64,000 nt of DNA from an uncultured Alphaproteobacteria bacterium (GTDB lineage Bacteria; Pseudomonadota; Alphaproteobacteria; Micropepsales; Micropepsaceae): NCBI GenBank assembly GCA_903897605.1, contig CAIUCH010000015.1, forward strand, positions 20,311 to 84,310, given 5' to 3'. Below the pieces are notes generated by a model. The model saw only the letters and a program-made list of their open reading frames with translations, was not told the DNA's origin and ran no database searches. Positions 34,928 to 45,325 of the stretch are shown in pieces; position 1 is the stretch's first letter; each line of letters opens with the position of its first letter. Position numbers and translations under genes: made by a program.

Positions 34928-37189
34928 TTACGGATGGCTGGTGGCGAAGACATTTTGCGGGAACAGGCTGAACGGTTGCACCGGCTGGTCGCCGGTCTTG
35001 AGCGAAAACCGCAGAATCACGGACGTCGAGGGCGGCACGCCCTGAATGGCGTCGAAGGTGTATTTGCGGCGATAGGCGACCGAGATCGCCAGACATTCGT
35101 CCTCATAGCCCAGGCCATACTCCGTATCGAGCATCTTGCCGGCCAGAAGGTCGCGCTCGACCGCGGCGAAGGCCTGCCAATTCTGGTAGAAATTGACGTC
35201 GCCCTGGACATTGACCTGCTCGCGGGTGGGCAAGCCCAGATTGATGGCTTCCGCGGGCAGTTGCACATAGGCGACCTGCAGCGAGGAACGGCCATAAGTT
35301 CCCGTAACATAGATTTCATGCCGCCTGAGTGTGCCATTGCCGCGATCAAGATCCAGACGGTCGGTGAAATCCAAATGCGGGAATTTGAGCGAGACGCGGC
35401 CGATCACGTCGGAGGCGGTGCCGTTGTTGCCGGTGAGATTGGCGAAGATGGGATCTGGCTTGAGGCGATAGGTCTGACCCACCAGGCCCTGAATCTCTCC
35501 GCCCTTGAAGATGGCATCGGCAATCAGGCCGACATTGGCGCGCGGGCCGCTTTCGACCAGATCGTAACCCGGCAGCTGGTTGATGCTGAAAAGATTGTTG
35601 TCGTCGAACTCGAATGCGTTGGCGTCCTCGATGGGAAGTCCGGCCGGGTTGCCGCCATAAGGTTGCGCGATCATTTGCGCTACCGGCTCCAGCACATAGG
35701 AATTTCCGTTATGGCCATTGGCGACGAAGGGCCAGCGCCAGTCCAGCGCCACATAGGGAATGCCGCGCGAGACATAGCGGCTCTTGTCCGGCACGCCAGG
35801 AAAATCCACCGGATCATTGTTGTCGACATGGAAGACGTCGCCCCGCGCATCCGCAATCAGGGTCCAGAGCTGACCGCCGCCAAAGACAAGGGGCAGCCGC
35901 CAATTGAGTTCGGTGGTCAGGCGCTGGCTGTCCGGTCCGCTGCTGCGCGACAAGGACACGCTGTTGATGTCGAAACGAAGCCGGCCGCCCCCAACCTTTC
36001 CGTCGGGAATGAAAGTGTAATCCAGCTGCGGCAGGACATAGGGGATCGCGCTCTGCCTGTCGGTGGCGCGCAGGCCCTGGAAATAATAACCGGTAAGCGC
36101 GAAACGGCTGCGCCCGCTTTCCTCCTCGATGAAGAGGTCGTTCACCAGCCGGTCGAGATAGGAAATGTCGTAGAAGCGCATATAGGCGCTGTTGTTGGTC
36201 ATCTCCGCATCGAAACCGGCGCGCCAGCCATTGTCGTTTGCCCAGCCATTGTCGAGCGCGAAACGGCCGGAACCGAACAAATGGTCGTAATATTGCGGGC
36301 CCGCGCTTCCGCCCAGGGCGCCTTTGCCGTTATAGGCGAGCGAGCCTTGCAGCCACATGCCGCTATTGTTCCAGCGGGCGCGATATTCCCCCTCCACCAG
36401 GTCGCCGCCCTCGGTGGAGAATTGCGGCGCGATCGTCAGGTCGTTGGTGGGCGAGATCGCAATGTAATAGGGAATGCGCGCGAAATAACCGATCTTGGTG
36501 GAATTGCCGATGTCGGGCGCCAGGAGGCCGCTGGCATATTTTACGGTGGGATCGGGCTCGGACAGGACCGGCGTGTAGAGGATCGGTATCCCGAACAGAT
36601 CCAGAGTCGCGTCGGTAAAATGAATGCGATGCTTGACCTGGTCATAGACCACGCGTTCGGCCTTGACCCGCCAGACCGGTGTGCGCTGGCCCGGCTGGTT
36701 GCAGATCTTGCAAGGGCTGTAGACGGTCTGACGCGCGATCACCATGGTGCCGCCGACACGCTGGGCGCTGGCGGCGGCCAGCCGCCCATTCTTGCCGATC
36801 AGTGCGCCGAAGCCCGACAGCACGCCATCGCGCATGTGATCGGTGAGGACGACATGATTGGAGAAGACGACATTTCCGGCGGCGTCGGTGACGGTGACAT
36901 GGCCATCCGCGGTTACCTGATCGGTCTTTTGGTTATAGGTGACCTTGTCGGCATCGACGATGCGGCCCTGGTCGACAATTTCGACATGGCCTTGGGCGGA
37001 AACCGTCTGGCTGTCGCCATCGTAAATCACCTGATCCGCCTGCAACAGGATCTGACCGTCCGCGGTCGCCGCCGGTTTGGTTGACTTTGCTGGAGCGGAC
37101 GCAGCCTCGGCCGCGGCCTGCGCCAGCCAGGGGGTGAGCGCCGCGCCGAGCAACAACAGCCTGAGCAGCGCCGAACGGCGCGGGCTCAT
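34928..37189 (-). CDS. lptD: LPS-assembly protein LptD
   Basis: A 753-residue outer-membrane barrel that inserts LPS into the outer leaflet. After a signal peptide (about 1-25) comes the OstA/LptA-like jellyroll (about 45-135, ILLQADQVIYDGDSQTVSAQGHV-type repeats) and a 26-strand barrel domain. Cys160 and Cys163 form a CxxC in YSPCKICNQPG, and one late Cys lies near residue 683; the cysteine layout differs from E. coli (two N-terminal, two C-terminal). AGGAGG precedes the ATG. Downstream of lptG with a 4-base overlap. Confidence 0.95.
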   Translation of the reverse strand: MSPRRSALLRLLLLGAALTPWLAQAAAEAASAPAKSTKPAATADGQILLQADQVIYDGDSQTVSAQGHVEIVDQGRIVDADKVTYNQKTDQVTADGHVTVTDAAGNVVFSNHVVLTDHMRDGVLSGFGALIGKNGRLAAASAQRVGGTMVIARQTVYSPCKICNQPGQRTPVWRVKAERVVYDQVKHRIHFTDATLDLFGIPILYTPVLSEPDPTVKYASGLLAPDIGNSTKIGYFARIPYYIAISPTNDLTIAPQFSTEGGDLVEGEYRARWNNSGMWLQGSLAYNGKGALGGSAGPQYYDHLFGSGRFALDNGWANDNGWRAGFDAEMTNNSAYMRFYDISYLDRLVNDLFIEEESGRSRFALTGYYFQGLRATDRQSAIPYVLPQLDYTFIPDGKVGGGRLRFDINSVSLSRSSGPDSQRLTTELNWRLPLVFGGGQLWTLIADARGDVFHVDNNDPVDFPGVPDKSRYVSRGIPYVALDWRWPFVANGHNGNSYVLEPVAQMIAQPYGGNPAGLPIEDANAFEFDDNNLFSINQLPGYDLVESGPRANVGLIADAIFKGGEIQGLVGQTYRLKPDPIFANLTGNNGTASDVIGRVSLKFPHLDFTDRLDLDRGNGTLRRHEIYVTGTYGRSSLQVAYVQLPAEAINLGLPTREQVNVQGDVNFYQNWQAFAAVERDLLAGKMLDTEYGLGYEDECLAISVAYRRKYTFDAIQGVPPSTSVILRFSLKTGDQPVQPFSLFPQNVFATSHP

Positions 37190-38277
37190 CCGTCCTCCTG
37201 ATTGAACAGGAGAGTCATGCCGATCAGGATCGCGGCTATGGCCGGAGCGGTGGCCGCCAGCAACACAGGTACCGCGCCCGATTGGCCCAGCACGCGGGTA
37301 AGATCAGAGAAGAAATAGACCCCGAAGCCGCAGGCGGCGCTGAACAGGATCACTTTGGCGACGCCACCTTCGCGCGACAGGCGCACCGAAAAACTCGCCG
37401 CCATGAATACCATCGCCGCGAACAGGGCTGGCAGGGCGTAAAGCGTGTAAAGATAAAGCTGATAGCGCGTGGCGGAAAATCCTGCCGCTTGGGCGGCGTG
37501 GATGAAACCCGGCAAATCCCAAAAGGAGAGCGTGTCCGGCGACGCGAAGCTTTCCTGAATCTGCTCCGGCGTCAGCGTCGTGCTCAACAGATAGCTGTCA
37601 TGATGCTGGGGCCTTCCCTTGGTATCCGACACCCAGGCGTCGCTGAGCTGCCATTCATGGTCCCGCAGCTGGCCGGTCTTGGCGTCGATACGGCCGGTGA
37701 AATGATCGTTTGCGCCATAGAGAAAGACGATGACATCTTCCAGATGCTGGCCCTGGTCGGCGACGCGCAGGGCGTGAATCACCGATTGCTGCTTCTCGTC
37801 GCCTTGGCGCAGCCAGAGTCCGTTCTGCGACACCGAAAGCTGCGATGCTTCGCCTTTGACATAGCGTGCTTCCATACCGGCGAACTCCGCGAACATGCGG
37901 GCCGAAACCGGCGTGAAGACAGTGACGGCGAAAATGCCGATCGCAACCGACACCGCCAGCGGCGGCAGCAGGAAATCCCAGGCCGAGACGCCGGCGGCGC
38001 GCGTCGCCACCAGTTCCTGGCTGCGCGACAGTCGCGCGAAGGTGAAGACGCCGCCCAGCAGGATCGCGAATGGCAGCATCTTCTGGCCGAGATCGGGCAA
38101 TTGCAGCGCCGCCATGCCCACGATCACCGACGTGGTGACGGCATGGCCCGAGGTGCGATTGAGAAGATTGACGATGTCGATGGAGAAGGCCAGCACCAGG
38201 AAGGCGCAATAAACCACCGCCACGCCCAGAAAGAATTGCAGCGCCAGATAGCGATAGAGCGTCCAGGACCAACTCAT
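37186..38277 (-). CDS. lptG: LPS export ABC transporter permease LptG
   Basis: A 363-residue YjgP/YjgQ permease. Six membrane helices flank a periplasmic jellyroll (about 115-255). The first helix region WTLYRYLALQFFLGVAVVYCAF and the QLPDLGQKMLPFAILLGGVFTFARLSRSQELVATRAAGVS block, which is the LptB-contacting loop, are characteristic. With LptF it pulls LPS from the inner membrane toward the Lpt bridge. It overlaps lptF and lptD by four bases each. Confidence 0.94.
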   Translation of the reverse strand: MSWSWTLYRYLALQFFLGVAVVYCAFLVLAFSIDIVNLLNRTSGHAVTTSVIVGMAALQLPDLGQKMLPFAILLGGVFTFARLSRSQELVATRAAGVSAWDFLLPPLAVSVAIGIFAVTVFTPVSARMFAEFAGMEARYVKGEASQLSVSQNGLWLRQGDEKQQSVIHALRVADQGQHLEDVIVFLYGANDHFTGRIDAKTGQLRDHEWQLSDAWVSDTKGRPQHHDSYLLSTTLTPEQIQESFASPDTLSFWDLPGFIHAAQAAGFSATRYQLYLYTLYALPALFAAMVFMAASFSVRLSREGGVAKVILFSAACGFGVYFFSDLTRVLGQSGAVPVLLAATAPAIAAILIGMTLLFNQEDG

Positions 38278-39458
38278 GCCGGAACCTCGCTCGTGCGGCG
38301 GCGCGCCAGGATTGCGCTGGGGCTGTAGCCCATCAACACCGCCAGCGCGAGGCCGGCGCCGAGAAGTGGAATGATGTAAAACAGGCTGATCAGGGCGGGA
38401 TGATTGGAGGCGGGTCCCGCCACGCCATAGCCGGCAATGCGCACAGCCGCCGCCGCCAGCGCCGCAATGGTGAGCCGGATGGCAAGCGCGCCGCGTTGAC
38501 GGCGGCCTCGCAGGATCGTGGCCAATGCGATCATGGCGAAGGCCAGGCAATAGAGCGGCTGCGAGATCCGGTTATGAGCTTCCGCCAGATAGGCGTTGCG
38601 GATGCGATCGGTGAGCGCAGGGTCGGTGGGGTGCAGCAATTCGCCCAGGAACCGTTCATTGGTCTGGCGCAGATTGGCGCGCGCCGGACCGGCGAACTGA
38701 TCGAGATCGAAGACGTCGCGCTGGAATTTCAGCACCGACAATTGGCTGCCGCCCTGGGCACTCTGCTCCACCGTGCCATCCAGCATGATGAGACGGGCGC
38801 CCTGCGGCGTCTGTGCCAGCACGCCGCGTTCGGCCAGATAGGTGACGGGCCGCTTCACGTCGCGGCTGTCATGCACCAGAATGCCCTTGATCTGGCCGTC
38901 GCTGCTCAGTTGGCGGATGAAGACGGTGAGGCCGGGGGCGGGAGGGTTGAACTCGCCTTCGTTAAGCAACGCCGCGCCGATATCGGCGCGAATGTCCAGC
39001 ACCTTGGCGTTGAGGGCGCGCTGTCCCGCCGGGTTCAGCCAGAGCGCGCAAGTCCATGTCAGCACCATCACCAGCAGCGCGGCGATGAAGACGGGCATGG
39101 CGAGCTGGCGCTGGCTGTAGCCGGCCGAGGCCATGACCACCAATTCGCTGTCGCCATTGAGCCGCGACAGGGTGAAGAGCGTGCCGAAGAAAAAGGCGAT
39201 GGGCAGAATGATGACCAGCAGCCCCGGCAGGATCAGTACGGTCAGATAAACGAAAGTCGGCGCCGACTGGCCGCGGTTGATCACCAGGTCCAGCAGCCGG
39301 AGTGACTGGGTGAGCAGGATGACGCAGGTCATCAGCAATGTAAGCAGCGCCACCGGCCCCAGAATCTGGCCCAGCACATACCAGGACAGTTGAGGCAGCT
39401 TTGTAAGTTCGCGGCGTGGCTGTTCCTGCCCCTGGCCGCTATGGTCGTGCTCTGTCAT
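38274..39458 (-). CDS. lptF: LPS export ABC transporter permease LptF
   Basis: A 394-residue YjgP/YjgQ permease, partner of LptG. The N-terminal helix YVLGQILGPVALLTLLMTCV, the coupling region FFGTLFTLSRLNGDSELVVMASAGYS (about 86-111) and three C-terminal helices are seen, with a periplasmic domain from about 140 to 280. ATG 39458 follows GGGGTG and is preferred to an upstream TTG-type start at 39485. First gene of lptF-lptG-lptD-surA-pdxA-rsmA, divergent from pepA. Confidence 0.94.
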   Translation of the reverse strand: MTEHDHSGQGQEQPRRELTKLPQLSWYVLGQILGPVALLTLLMTCVILLTQSLRLLDLVINRGQSAPTFVYLTVLILPGLLVIILPIAFFFGTLFTLSRLNGDSELVVMASAGYSQRQLAMPVFIAALLVMVLTWTCALWLNPAGQRALNAKVLDIRADIGAALLNEGEFNPPAPGLTVFIRQLSSDGQIKGILVHDSRDVKRPVTYLAERGVLAQTPQGARLIMLDGTVEQSAQGGSQLSVLKFQRDVFDLDQFAGPARANLRQTNERFLGELLHPTDPALTDRIRNAYLAEAHNRISQPLYCLAFAMIALATILRGRRQRGALAIRLTIAALAAAAVRIAGYGVAGPASNHPALISLFYIIPLLGAGLALAVLMGYSPSAILARRRTSEVPA

Positions 39459-39568
39459 GTCACCCCGGGAGTGGGCGGCGGCCATGGACTTTCGCCCCTC
39501 TCACGATTCGACCTAAACTAGCATTGCTATTCGGCCCTTCGCCAACCCCGCTATTTCCGGAGATATTC

Positions 39569-41068
39569 ATGCAGATTTCCTTCGCCGCGCCGTCCCCCAA
39601 GGTTCAGACCGGAAGCTGGGTGGTGGCGGCATCGGAGGGCAAGGCGCTCAGCCCGGCCGCGGTCAAGGCCGACAAGGCCAGCGGCGGGGCGCTGACCCGG
39701 GCGCTGAAATTCTCCCGCTTCACGGGAAAATCCGGGCAATTGCTGGAAGTGCTGGCGCCCGAAGGGCTGGGCGTCTCGCGCCTTCTTCTGGTCGGGCTCG
39801 GAAAACCCGCCGCACTGGACGGCAAGGGGCTGGAAGTGATCGGGGCCCAGATCACCGCGCGGTTGGACAGCGCGGGTGAAACCTCCGCTACCTTCGAGAT
39901 CGAAGTTCCCAAGGGATCGAAGATAAAGAATGGCGAAGCGGCGGCGCATCTGGCCTTCGGCGCCCGGTTGCGCGGCTATAGTTTCGAGAAATACCGGACC
40001 CGCAATCTGGACGAACATAAAAGGCACTTGAACGCGCTGAAGTTGACGACGGCGGAGATATCGGCCGCGAAACGCGCCTGGCAGGGTCTGGATGCGGTGG
40101 CGGATGGCGTTTTGCTCGCCCGCGATCTGGTCAACGAGCCGCCGAATATTCTTTATCCGGTCGAGTTCGCGCGCCGGGTCAAGGCGCTTGCCAAGCTCGG
40201 CCTGAAAGTCGAGGTGCTGGGCGAGGCTGAAATGAAGAAACAGGGTTTCGGCGCGCTGCTCGGCGTTGGTCAGGGCAGCGAACGCGAAAGCCAGCTGGTG
40301 GTCATGCAATGGAACGGCGCGCGCAAGAAAGGCAATCCCGTGGCCTTTGTCGGCAAGGGCGTGTGTTTTGATTCCGGCGGCCTGTCGCTCAAGCCCGGCG
40401 CCGGGATGATGGGCATGAAGGGCGACATGGGCGGCGCCGCGGCAGTGACCGGAACCATGCTGGCCCTGGCCACCCGCAAGGCCAAGGTCAATGCGGTGGG
40501 CGTGATCGGGGTGGTCGAAAACATGCCCGATGGCGGCGCCATCCGTCCCGACGATGTCCTGACTTCGCTGTCAGGCCAGACCATCGAGGTGCTGAACACC
40601 GACGCGGAAGGAAGGCTGGTGCTGGCGGACGCGCTGACCTACACCCAGCGCCGCTTCAAGCCGAAATTCGTCATCGACCTGGCAACCCTGACCGGCGCGA
40701 TCGTGCAGGCGCTGGGCTTTGAGCATGCCGGCGTATTTTCCAATGACGACAAACTGTCGGATCGCCTGGCGCAAGCGGGACGCACCACCGGCGAACGGGT
40801 GTGGCGGCTGCCGCTCGACCCGGCCTATGACAAGATGATCCGCTCCAAGATCGCCGATGTGAAGAATATCGGCGGCGCCAATTCCGGTTCGATCACCGCG
40901 GCGCAATTTCTCAAGCGATTCATCGACGACGGCATGGTGTGGGCGCATCTGGATATCGCCGGTGTCGCCTGGCAAGACGGCGAACACAAGCCGATGATCC
41001 CAAGCTGGGGCACAGGCTGGGGTGTCAAGCTACTCGACCGCTTGATACACGAGCATTACGAATCGTGA
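39569..41068 (+). CDS. pepA: Leucyl aminopeptidase (M17)
   Basis: A 499-residue di-metal aminopeptidase. The M17 signature NTDAEGRLVLADAL lies at 343-356 and carries an Asp and a Glu metal ligand; the other ligands are in GKGVCFDSGGLSLKPG (about 264-279, Lys-Asp) and in KGDMGG (Asp). The catalytic hexameric domain starts near 180 after a macro-like N-terminal domain. GGAG precedes the ATG by about 8 bases. Its TGA overlaps the holC GTG, a pepA-holC pairing seen across proteobacteria. Confidence 0.95.
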   Translation: MQISFAAPSPKVQTGSWVVAASEGKALSPAAVKADKASGGALTRALKFSRFTGKSGQLLEVLAPEGLGVSRLLLVGLGKPAALDGKGLEVIGAQITARLDSAGETSATFEIEVPKGSKIKNGEAAAHLAFGARLRGYSFEKYRTRNLDEHKRHLNALKLTTAEISAAKRAWQGLDAVADGVLLARDLVNEPPNILYPVEFARRVKALAKLGLKVEVLGEAEMKKQGFGALLGVGQGSERESQLVVMQWNGARKKGNPVAFVGKGVCFDSGGLSLKPGAGMMGMKGDMGGAAAVTGTMLALATRKAKVNAVGVIGVVENMPDGGAIRPDDVLTSLSGQTIEVLNTDAEGRLVLADALTYTQRRFKPKFVIDLATLTGAIVQALGFEHAGVFSNDDKLSDRLAQAGRTTGERVWRLPLDPAYDKMIRSKIADVKNIGGANSGSITAAQFLKRFIDDGMVWAHLDIAGVAWQDGEHKPMIPSWGTGWGVKLLDRLIHEHYES

Positions 41069-41529
41069 CGGAGACGCTGTTCTATCATCTCGAACGGCGG
41101 GCACTGGAAGACGTCTTGCCGGGCCTGATCGAAAAATCGCTGGAGCGCGGCTGGCGGGCGGTGGTCAAGACCGACAGCTCCGAACGCTCCGACGCGTTGG
41201 ACAATTTGCTCTGGACGTATGACGACCAGTCCTTCTTGGCCCATGCGCAATCAGGCGATGGCGATGCGGCGCGCCAACCGGTACTGATCACGGTGGAAGA
41301 CGAGAATCCCAATCAGGCTCAAATATTGTTTTGCGTGGGCGGTTCGCGGCCTGCCGATTGGAAGGCCAATGGCCTCTCATCGCTGGCGCGGGTGGTGATG
41401 CTGTTCGACGGGCGCGACGCCGCCATGCTGGATGCGGCGCGCGCCGCCTGGAAGGACGCCAAGGATGCCGGCCATGACGTGACCTATTGGAAGGAAACGC
41501 CTTCCGGCAAATTCGAGAAGCAAGGCTGA
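41065..41529 (+). CDS. holC: DNA polymerase III subunit chi
   Basis: A 154-residue chi subunit of the clamp-loader complex, which links the replisome to SSB. Family landmarks are the start TETLFYHLERRALEDVLPGL, RGWRAVVKTDSSERSDALDNLLWTYDDQSFLAH (about 30-62) and PVLITVEDENPNQAQILFCVGG (about 72-93). GTG start overlaps the pepA TGA. The C-terminal part after residue 110 is a lysine-rich helix typical of the alphaproteobacterial form. Confidence 0.92.
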   Translation: MTETLFYHLERRALEDVLPGLIEKSLERGWRAVVKTDSSERSDALDNLLWTYDDQSFLAHAQSGDGDAARQPVLITVEDENPNQAQILFCVGGSRPADWKANGLSSLARVVMLFDGRDAAMLDAARAAWKDAKDAGHDVTYWKETPSGKFEKQG

Positions 41530-41534
41530 ACGGA

Positions 41535-42281
41535 ATGTTCTACGGCATCGGCATCACCGCGCTTCTCATCGACCTGGCGTTGGCCTATCACGTCATCCGC
41601 ACCGGCCGTTCCTTTCTTTGGATTCTCGCCATTGCGGTGGTGCCGCCGCCATTTGGCTGGATCACTTATGGCGTCTTCGCCATCCTGCCCGACATGTGGT
41701 CGAGCGGGCCGGCGCGACGTTTTGCCGACAATGTGGTGAATGTCGCCGATCCCGGCCGCGGTTTTCGCGAAAAGCAACGCCAAGTGGCGACCGTGGGCTC
41801 CGCCGACGCCAAGCGCGTCCTGGCCGAGGAATGCATCCGGATGGGCCGCTTTACCGACGCGGTGGAGTTGTATGAAAGCGCCATGGCGGGACCTTTGGGC
41901 GCCAGCGACGCCACGCTGCTGAAAGGTCTTGCCCGCGCCAAGATGCTGGCGGGCGATGGCGCGGCGGCGCAAGCCCTGTTCCTGCAATTGAAACAGACCG
42001 ATCCCAATGCCTCCGACGCCGATGCCGAGCTGGACTATGCCCGCGCCCTGGCGTTGCAAGGCAAGAATGACGCGGCGATGCGGCAATATGAGAATGTGGT
42101 GCCGCGCTATCCCGGCGAGGAGGCCCGTTGCCGCTTCGCGATGCTGCTGCAGCAATTGGGACAGGAACAACGGGCGCAGCAGCTGTTTCGTGAAATCCTG
42201 GATTCGGTGAAGGGCGCGCCGGGTTACTATCGCCGCCGCCAGGCCGAGTGGGTGCGCATCGCGCGCCAGCAGCTGAAATAG
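41535..42281 (+). CDS. Membrane-anchored tetratricopeptide protein
   Basis: A 248-residue protein with two N-terminal membrane helices (about 3-20 and 27-50) and a soluble part from about 95 built of TPR-like helical repeats: RMGRFTDAVELYESAM, MLAGDGAAAQALFLQLKQ and LQGKNDAAMRQYENVVPRYPG. TPR proteins act as scaffolds; partners are unknown. It follows holC by five bases and is probably co-transcribed. It converges on lpxD with a four-base gap. Confidence 0.82.
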   Translation: MFYGIGITALLIDLALAYHVIRTGRSFLWILAIAVVPPPFGWITYGVFAILPDMWSSGPARRFADNVVNVADPGRGFREKQRQVATVGSADAKRVLAEECIRMGRFTDAVELYESAMAGPLGASDATLLKGLARAKMLAGDGAAAQALFLQLKQTDPNASDADAELDYARALALQGKNDAAMRQYENVVPRYPGEEARCRFAMLLQQLGQEQRAQQLFREILDSVKGAPGYYRRRQAEWVRIARQQLK

Positions 42282-42285
42282 CCGC

Positions 42286-43314
42286 TTATTCCTTGCCGCT
42301 GACGCGGGCGACCAATTTCGCCAGAGCCGCTGACTGTTTGTGCCACTGCCGCACCGGCACGGCGGGATAGCCCGCCACCGTCTCGCCCGGCGCCACATCG
42401 CGCATCACGCCGCTCTTGCCGGCAATCTTGGCGCCGGTGCCGATGGTGAGATGATCGCTGATCGACGTCGCGCCGCCCACCATCACGAAATCGCCAAGGG
42501 TGGTGGACCCCGCGACCCCCGCCTGTCCGGCCAGGATGCAGCCTCTGCCGAGTTTCACATTGTGGCCAATCTGGACCAAATTATCGAGCGCGCTCATCGC
42601 CCCAATCACCGTGTCGCCCAGCGAGCCGCGATCGATGGCGCAATTGCCGCCGATCTCGACTTGGTCTTCGATGATGACGCGGCCGACCTGGAAGACCCGC
42701 ATCGGACCTTTGGGGCCGGGCACGAAGCCGAAACCTTCGCCGCCGATCGAGACATTCTCCGCGATGCTGACATGGGCGCCGATCAGGGCGTGACTGATGC
42801 TGCTGTTGGCGCCAATCGCGGTGTCATCGCCGATGGTGACGCCGTCGCCGATCACGGCATTGGGGCTGATGCGGCAGCGGGCGCCGATTTGGACATTCTC
42901 GCCCACCACGGCACCGGCGCCGATTTCGGTGTCATCGCCGATGCGGGCGCTGGCGGCAACGAAGGCGCGCGAATGGATGAAGGCCTTGGGCAGCGCGCGC
43001 GGATAAAACAATTTTCCGATCCGCGCAAAAGCAAGGCGGGGATCGTCGATCAGCAGCAACGTGCTGCCATTGTGCGGATAGGCGCTGAGCTTGCGGCTAG
43101 TGACGACCACGCTGGCATGGCATTTGGCAAAGGCGGTGGCGTGCCTCGGATCGCTGAAAACGGCCAGTTCGCCGGCGGTCGCATCTTCCAATTCGGCGAC
43201 ATCGCGGATCATTTCGCCCGCGCGTTCGGGCTGGGCGAGTTCAGCGCCCACGGTTCCGGCGATATGGCCCAACGAAAACGGGCCATCCGCATGAAAAAAA
43301 CGGCTATCCGGCAT
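42286..43314 (-). CDS. lpxD: UDP-3-O-acylglucosamine N-acyltransferase LpxD
   Basis: A 342-residue third enzyme of lipid A synthesis, which adds a hydroxyacyl chain from ACP to UDP-3-O-acylglucosamine. The N-terminal uridine-binding domain (about 1-95) is followed by a left-handed beta helix of hexapeptide repeats ([20 protein letters not shown] onward). The catalytic His is in [14 protein letters not shown] 43314 is preceded by AGGGG and preferred to a GTG at 43329. It is separate from the usual bamA-lpxD-fabZ-lpxA cluster here. Confidence 0.95.
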   Translation of the reverse strand: MPDSRFFHADGPFSLGHIAGTVGAELAQPERAGEMIRDVAELEDATAGELAVFSDPRHATAFAKCHASVVVTSRKLSAYPHNGSTLLLIDDPRLAFARIGKLFYPRALPKAFIHSRAFVAASARIGDDTEIGAGAVVGENVQIGARCRISPNAVIGDGVTIGDDTAIGANSSISHALIGAHVSIAENVSIGGEGFGFVPGPKGPMRVFQVGRVIIEDQVEIGGNCAIDRGSLGDTVIGAMSALDNLVQIGHNVKLGRGCILAGQAGVAGSTTLGDFVMVGGATSISDHLTIGTGAKIAGKSGVMRDVAPGETVAGYPAVPVRQWHKQSAALAKLVARVSGKE

Positions 43315-43444
43315 GCGCGCCCCTGGCACCGAAACCCGGCCGCTCCCGCATCCAAGTTTCTGCCCAGGACGCTAACACAGATTTAAGGTGGGCACAGTCA
43401 AATGATAAACATTAACCAGCCGGTCTCAGTGACAACAAGTTGCT

Positions 43445-45325
43445 TCACTCTCCCGCCATCGCCCCATCATATTCTTCCTGCGCCGCGACCCAGAGGCTTT
43501 CCGCCGCCGCCAATTTGCGCGCAGCCTCCGCGCGCTTCTTGGAAACGGCGCTTCCCTTGGCGGGATCGCGTGTAAAAAGCAGCGGGTCGGCCAGGGCACG
43601 ATCCAGCTTAGCGAGTTCCGTCTGCAAGGTGGCGATCTGGGATTCCGCCGAATCGATTCGGTCCTTGAGCGGCTTCAGTTCCCGGCGCCGTTCGGCGGCA
43701 CCGCGCCGGGCCAGTTCTTTTGTCGGCTTGGCCTCGGGTTCGGCGCGGCGGGTTGGCGCATTGTCACCCGACAACAGGAAACGGCGGTAATCGTCGAGAT
43801 CACCTTCGAATGGCGTCACCTTGCCGTCGGCCACCAGCAGGAGCCGGTCGGCAGTGGCCTCGATCAGCCGCCGGTCATGGCTGACCAGCACCACCGCGCC
43901 GTCGAAATCGTTGAGCGCGGTGAGAAGTTCGTTGCGGGCATCGATATCGAGATGGTTGGTGGGCTCGTCCAGGATCAGAAGATTGGGCTTGTCCAATGTC
44001 GCCAACGCCAGCATCAGGCGTGCCCGCTCGCCGCCCGACAATTGGCCGACCTTGGTGAGCGCCTTGTCGGATGAGAAGCCGAAGCCGCCCAATTGTCCGC
44101 GCACCTGCTCGATGGTGAGTTTCGGGCTCAGCCGCGACAGGGTTTCGATCGGCGTGATGCTGGTGTCGAGTTCTTCCTGCTGATGCTGGGCGAAATAGCC
44201 CACCACCAGCTTGCGGGCGCGCACGAATTCGCCGTTCATCGCCTCCAGCTTGCCCGCCAGCAATTTCGCCAAGGTGGATTTGCCATTGCCGTTCTTGCCC
44301 AGAAGGGCGATGCGGTCCTCGGGATCGAAGCGGAAGGACAGGCCGGTAAGAATGGGCTTGCCCGGCTCGTAACCCACCGAAGCGCGGTCCATGGTGATCA
44401 GCGGCGGGCTGGCGCCGGTCGCCTCCGGAATCCGGATTGGCGCGACATGCTCGTCGACGGGAATATCCACCACCGCCATCTTGGCCAGCATCTTCATGCG
44501 GCTTTGCGCCTGGCGCGCCTTGGACGCCTTGGCCTTGAAGCGGTCGACAAAGGCCTGCATGTGGGCGCGGGCTGCTTCCTGTTTCTTGGCGAAGGCGACA
44601 TCCAGGGCGCGTTTGGCGGCGCGGGTCTCCACGAAAGTGTCGTAATTGCCGGTATAGAGCGTGACCTTGCCACGCTCCATATGCAGGATGAATTCGGCGG
44701 CGGTATTCAGCAGGTCGCGGTCATGGCTGACAATGACCACGGTGCCGCGATATTTTTGAAGAAAATTCTCCAGCCACATCACGCCTTCCAGATCGAGATA
44801 GTTGGTGGGCTCGTCCAGCAGCAGAAGATCGGGGGCGGAGAACAGGATCGCCGCCAGCGCCACGCGCATGCGCCAGCCGCCGGAAAATTCCTTGCAGGGC
44901 CGCAGCTGGTCCTCGGCGGAGAAACCCAGGCCGGCCAGAATTTCCGCCGCGCGTGACGGCGCGGTATAGGCATCGATGGCGTCCAGCCGCGCGTAAATGT
45001 CGCCCAGCTTGTGGCCGTCGGTTTCATGCTCGGCGTCCGCCAGCAGGCGGGTGCGTTCGACATCGGCTTCCAGCACGGTGTCGATTAGGCTGACATCGGT
45101 GCCGGGTGCTTCCTGGGCTACCGCCCCGATACGCCAGGCATTGGGCCAGCTGATCTGGCCGTCATCCGGCTGAAGCTGGCCCAGGATCACCTTGAAGAGC
45201 GTCGATTTTCCCGCGCCATTGCGGCCGACCAGGCCGATGCGCCGGCCCGCGGGCAGGTTGGCGGTGGCGCCGGACAGGATTTCCCGCCCCGCGATCCGCA
45301 CCACGATGTTGTCGATAGCCAGCAT
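43445..45325 (-). CDS. ABC-F family ATPase (YheS-like)
   Basis: A 626-residue soluble protein with two ABC domains and no membrane part, as in ribosome-associated ABC-F translation factors. Domain 1 has GRNGAGKSTLF near 30-40 and LLLLDEPTNYLDLEG near 182-196; domain 2 has GKNGNGKSTLAKLL near 347-360 and LLILDEPTNHLDID. The linker between them (about 235-300) is Lys/Ala-rich, and a coiled C-terminal extension (about 530-626) completes the YheS/Uup-type layout. It should dock in the ribosomal E site. ATG 45325 from homology. Confidence 0.92.
   Translation of the reverse strand: MLAIDNIVVRIAGREILSGATANLPAGRRIGLVGRNGAGKSTLFKVILGQLQPDDGQISWPNAWRIGAVAQEAPGTDVSLIDTVLEADVERTRLLADAEHETDGHKLGDIYARLDAIDAYTAPSRAAEILAGLGFSAEDQLRPCKEFSGGWRMRVALAAILFSAPDLLLLDEPTNYLDLEGVMWLENFLQKYRGTVVIVSHDRDLLNTAAEFILHMERGKVTLYTGNYDTFVETRAAKRALDVAFAKKQEAARAHMQAFVDRFKAKASKARQAQSRMKMLAKMAVVDIPVDEHVAPIRIPEATGASPPLITMDRASVGYEPGKPILTGLSFRFDPEDRIALLGKNGNGKSTLAKLLAGKLEAMNGEFVRARKLVVGYFAQHQQEELDTSITPIETLSRLSPKLTIEQVRGQLGGFGFSSDKALTKVGQLSGGERARLMLALATLDKPNLLILDEPTNHLDIDARNELLTALNDFDGAVVLVSHDRRLIEATADRLLLVADGKVTPFEGDLDDYRRFLLSGDNAPTRRAEPEAKPTKELARRGAAERRRELKPLKDRIDSAESQIATLQTELAKLDRALADPLLFTRDPAKGSAVSKKRAEAARKLAAAESLWVAAQEEYDGAMAGE

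Noticed and set aside
34496..37084. An 862-codon plus-strand ORF opposite lptD and surA
   Set aside because: It is the complement of two clearly identified genes; the translated product is low-complexity Gly/Arg/His sequence with no domain, as expected for antisense frames in GC-rich DNA.
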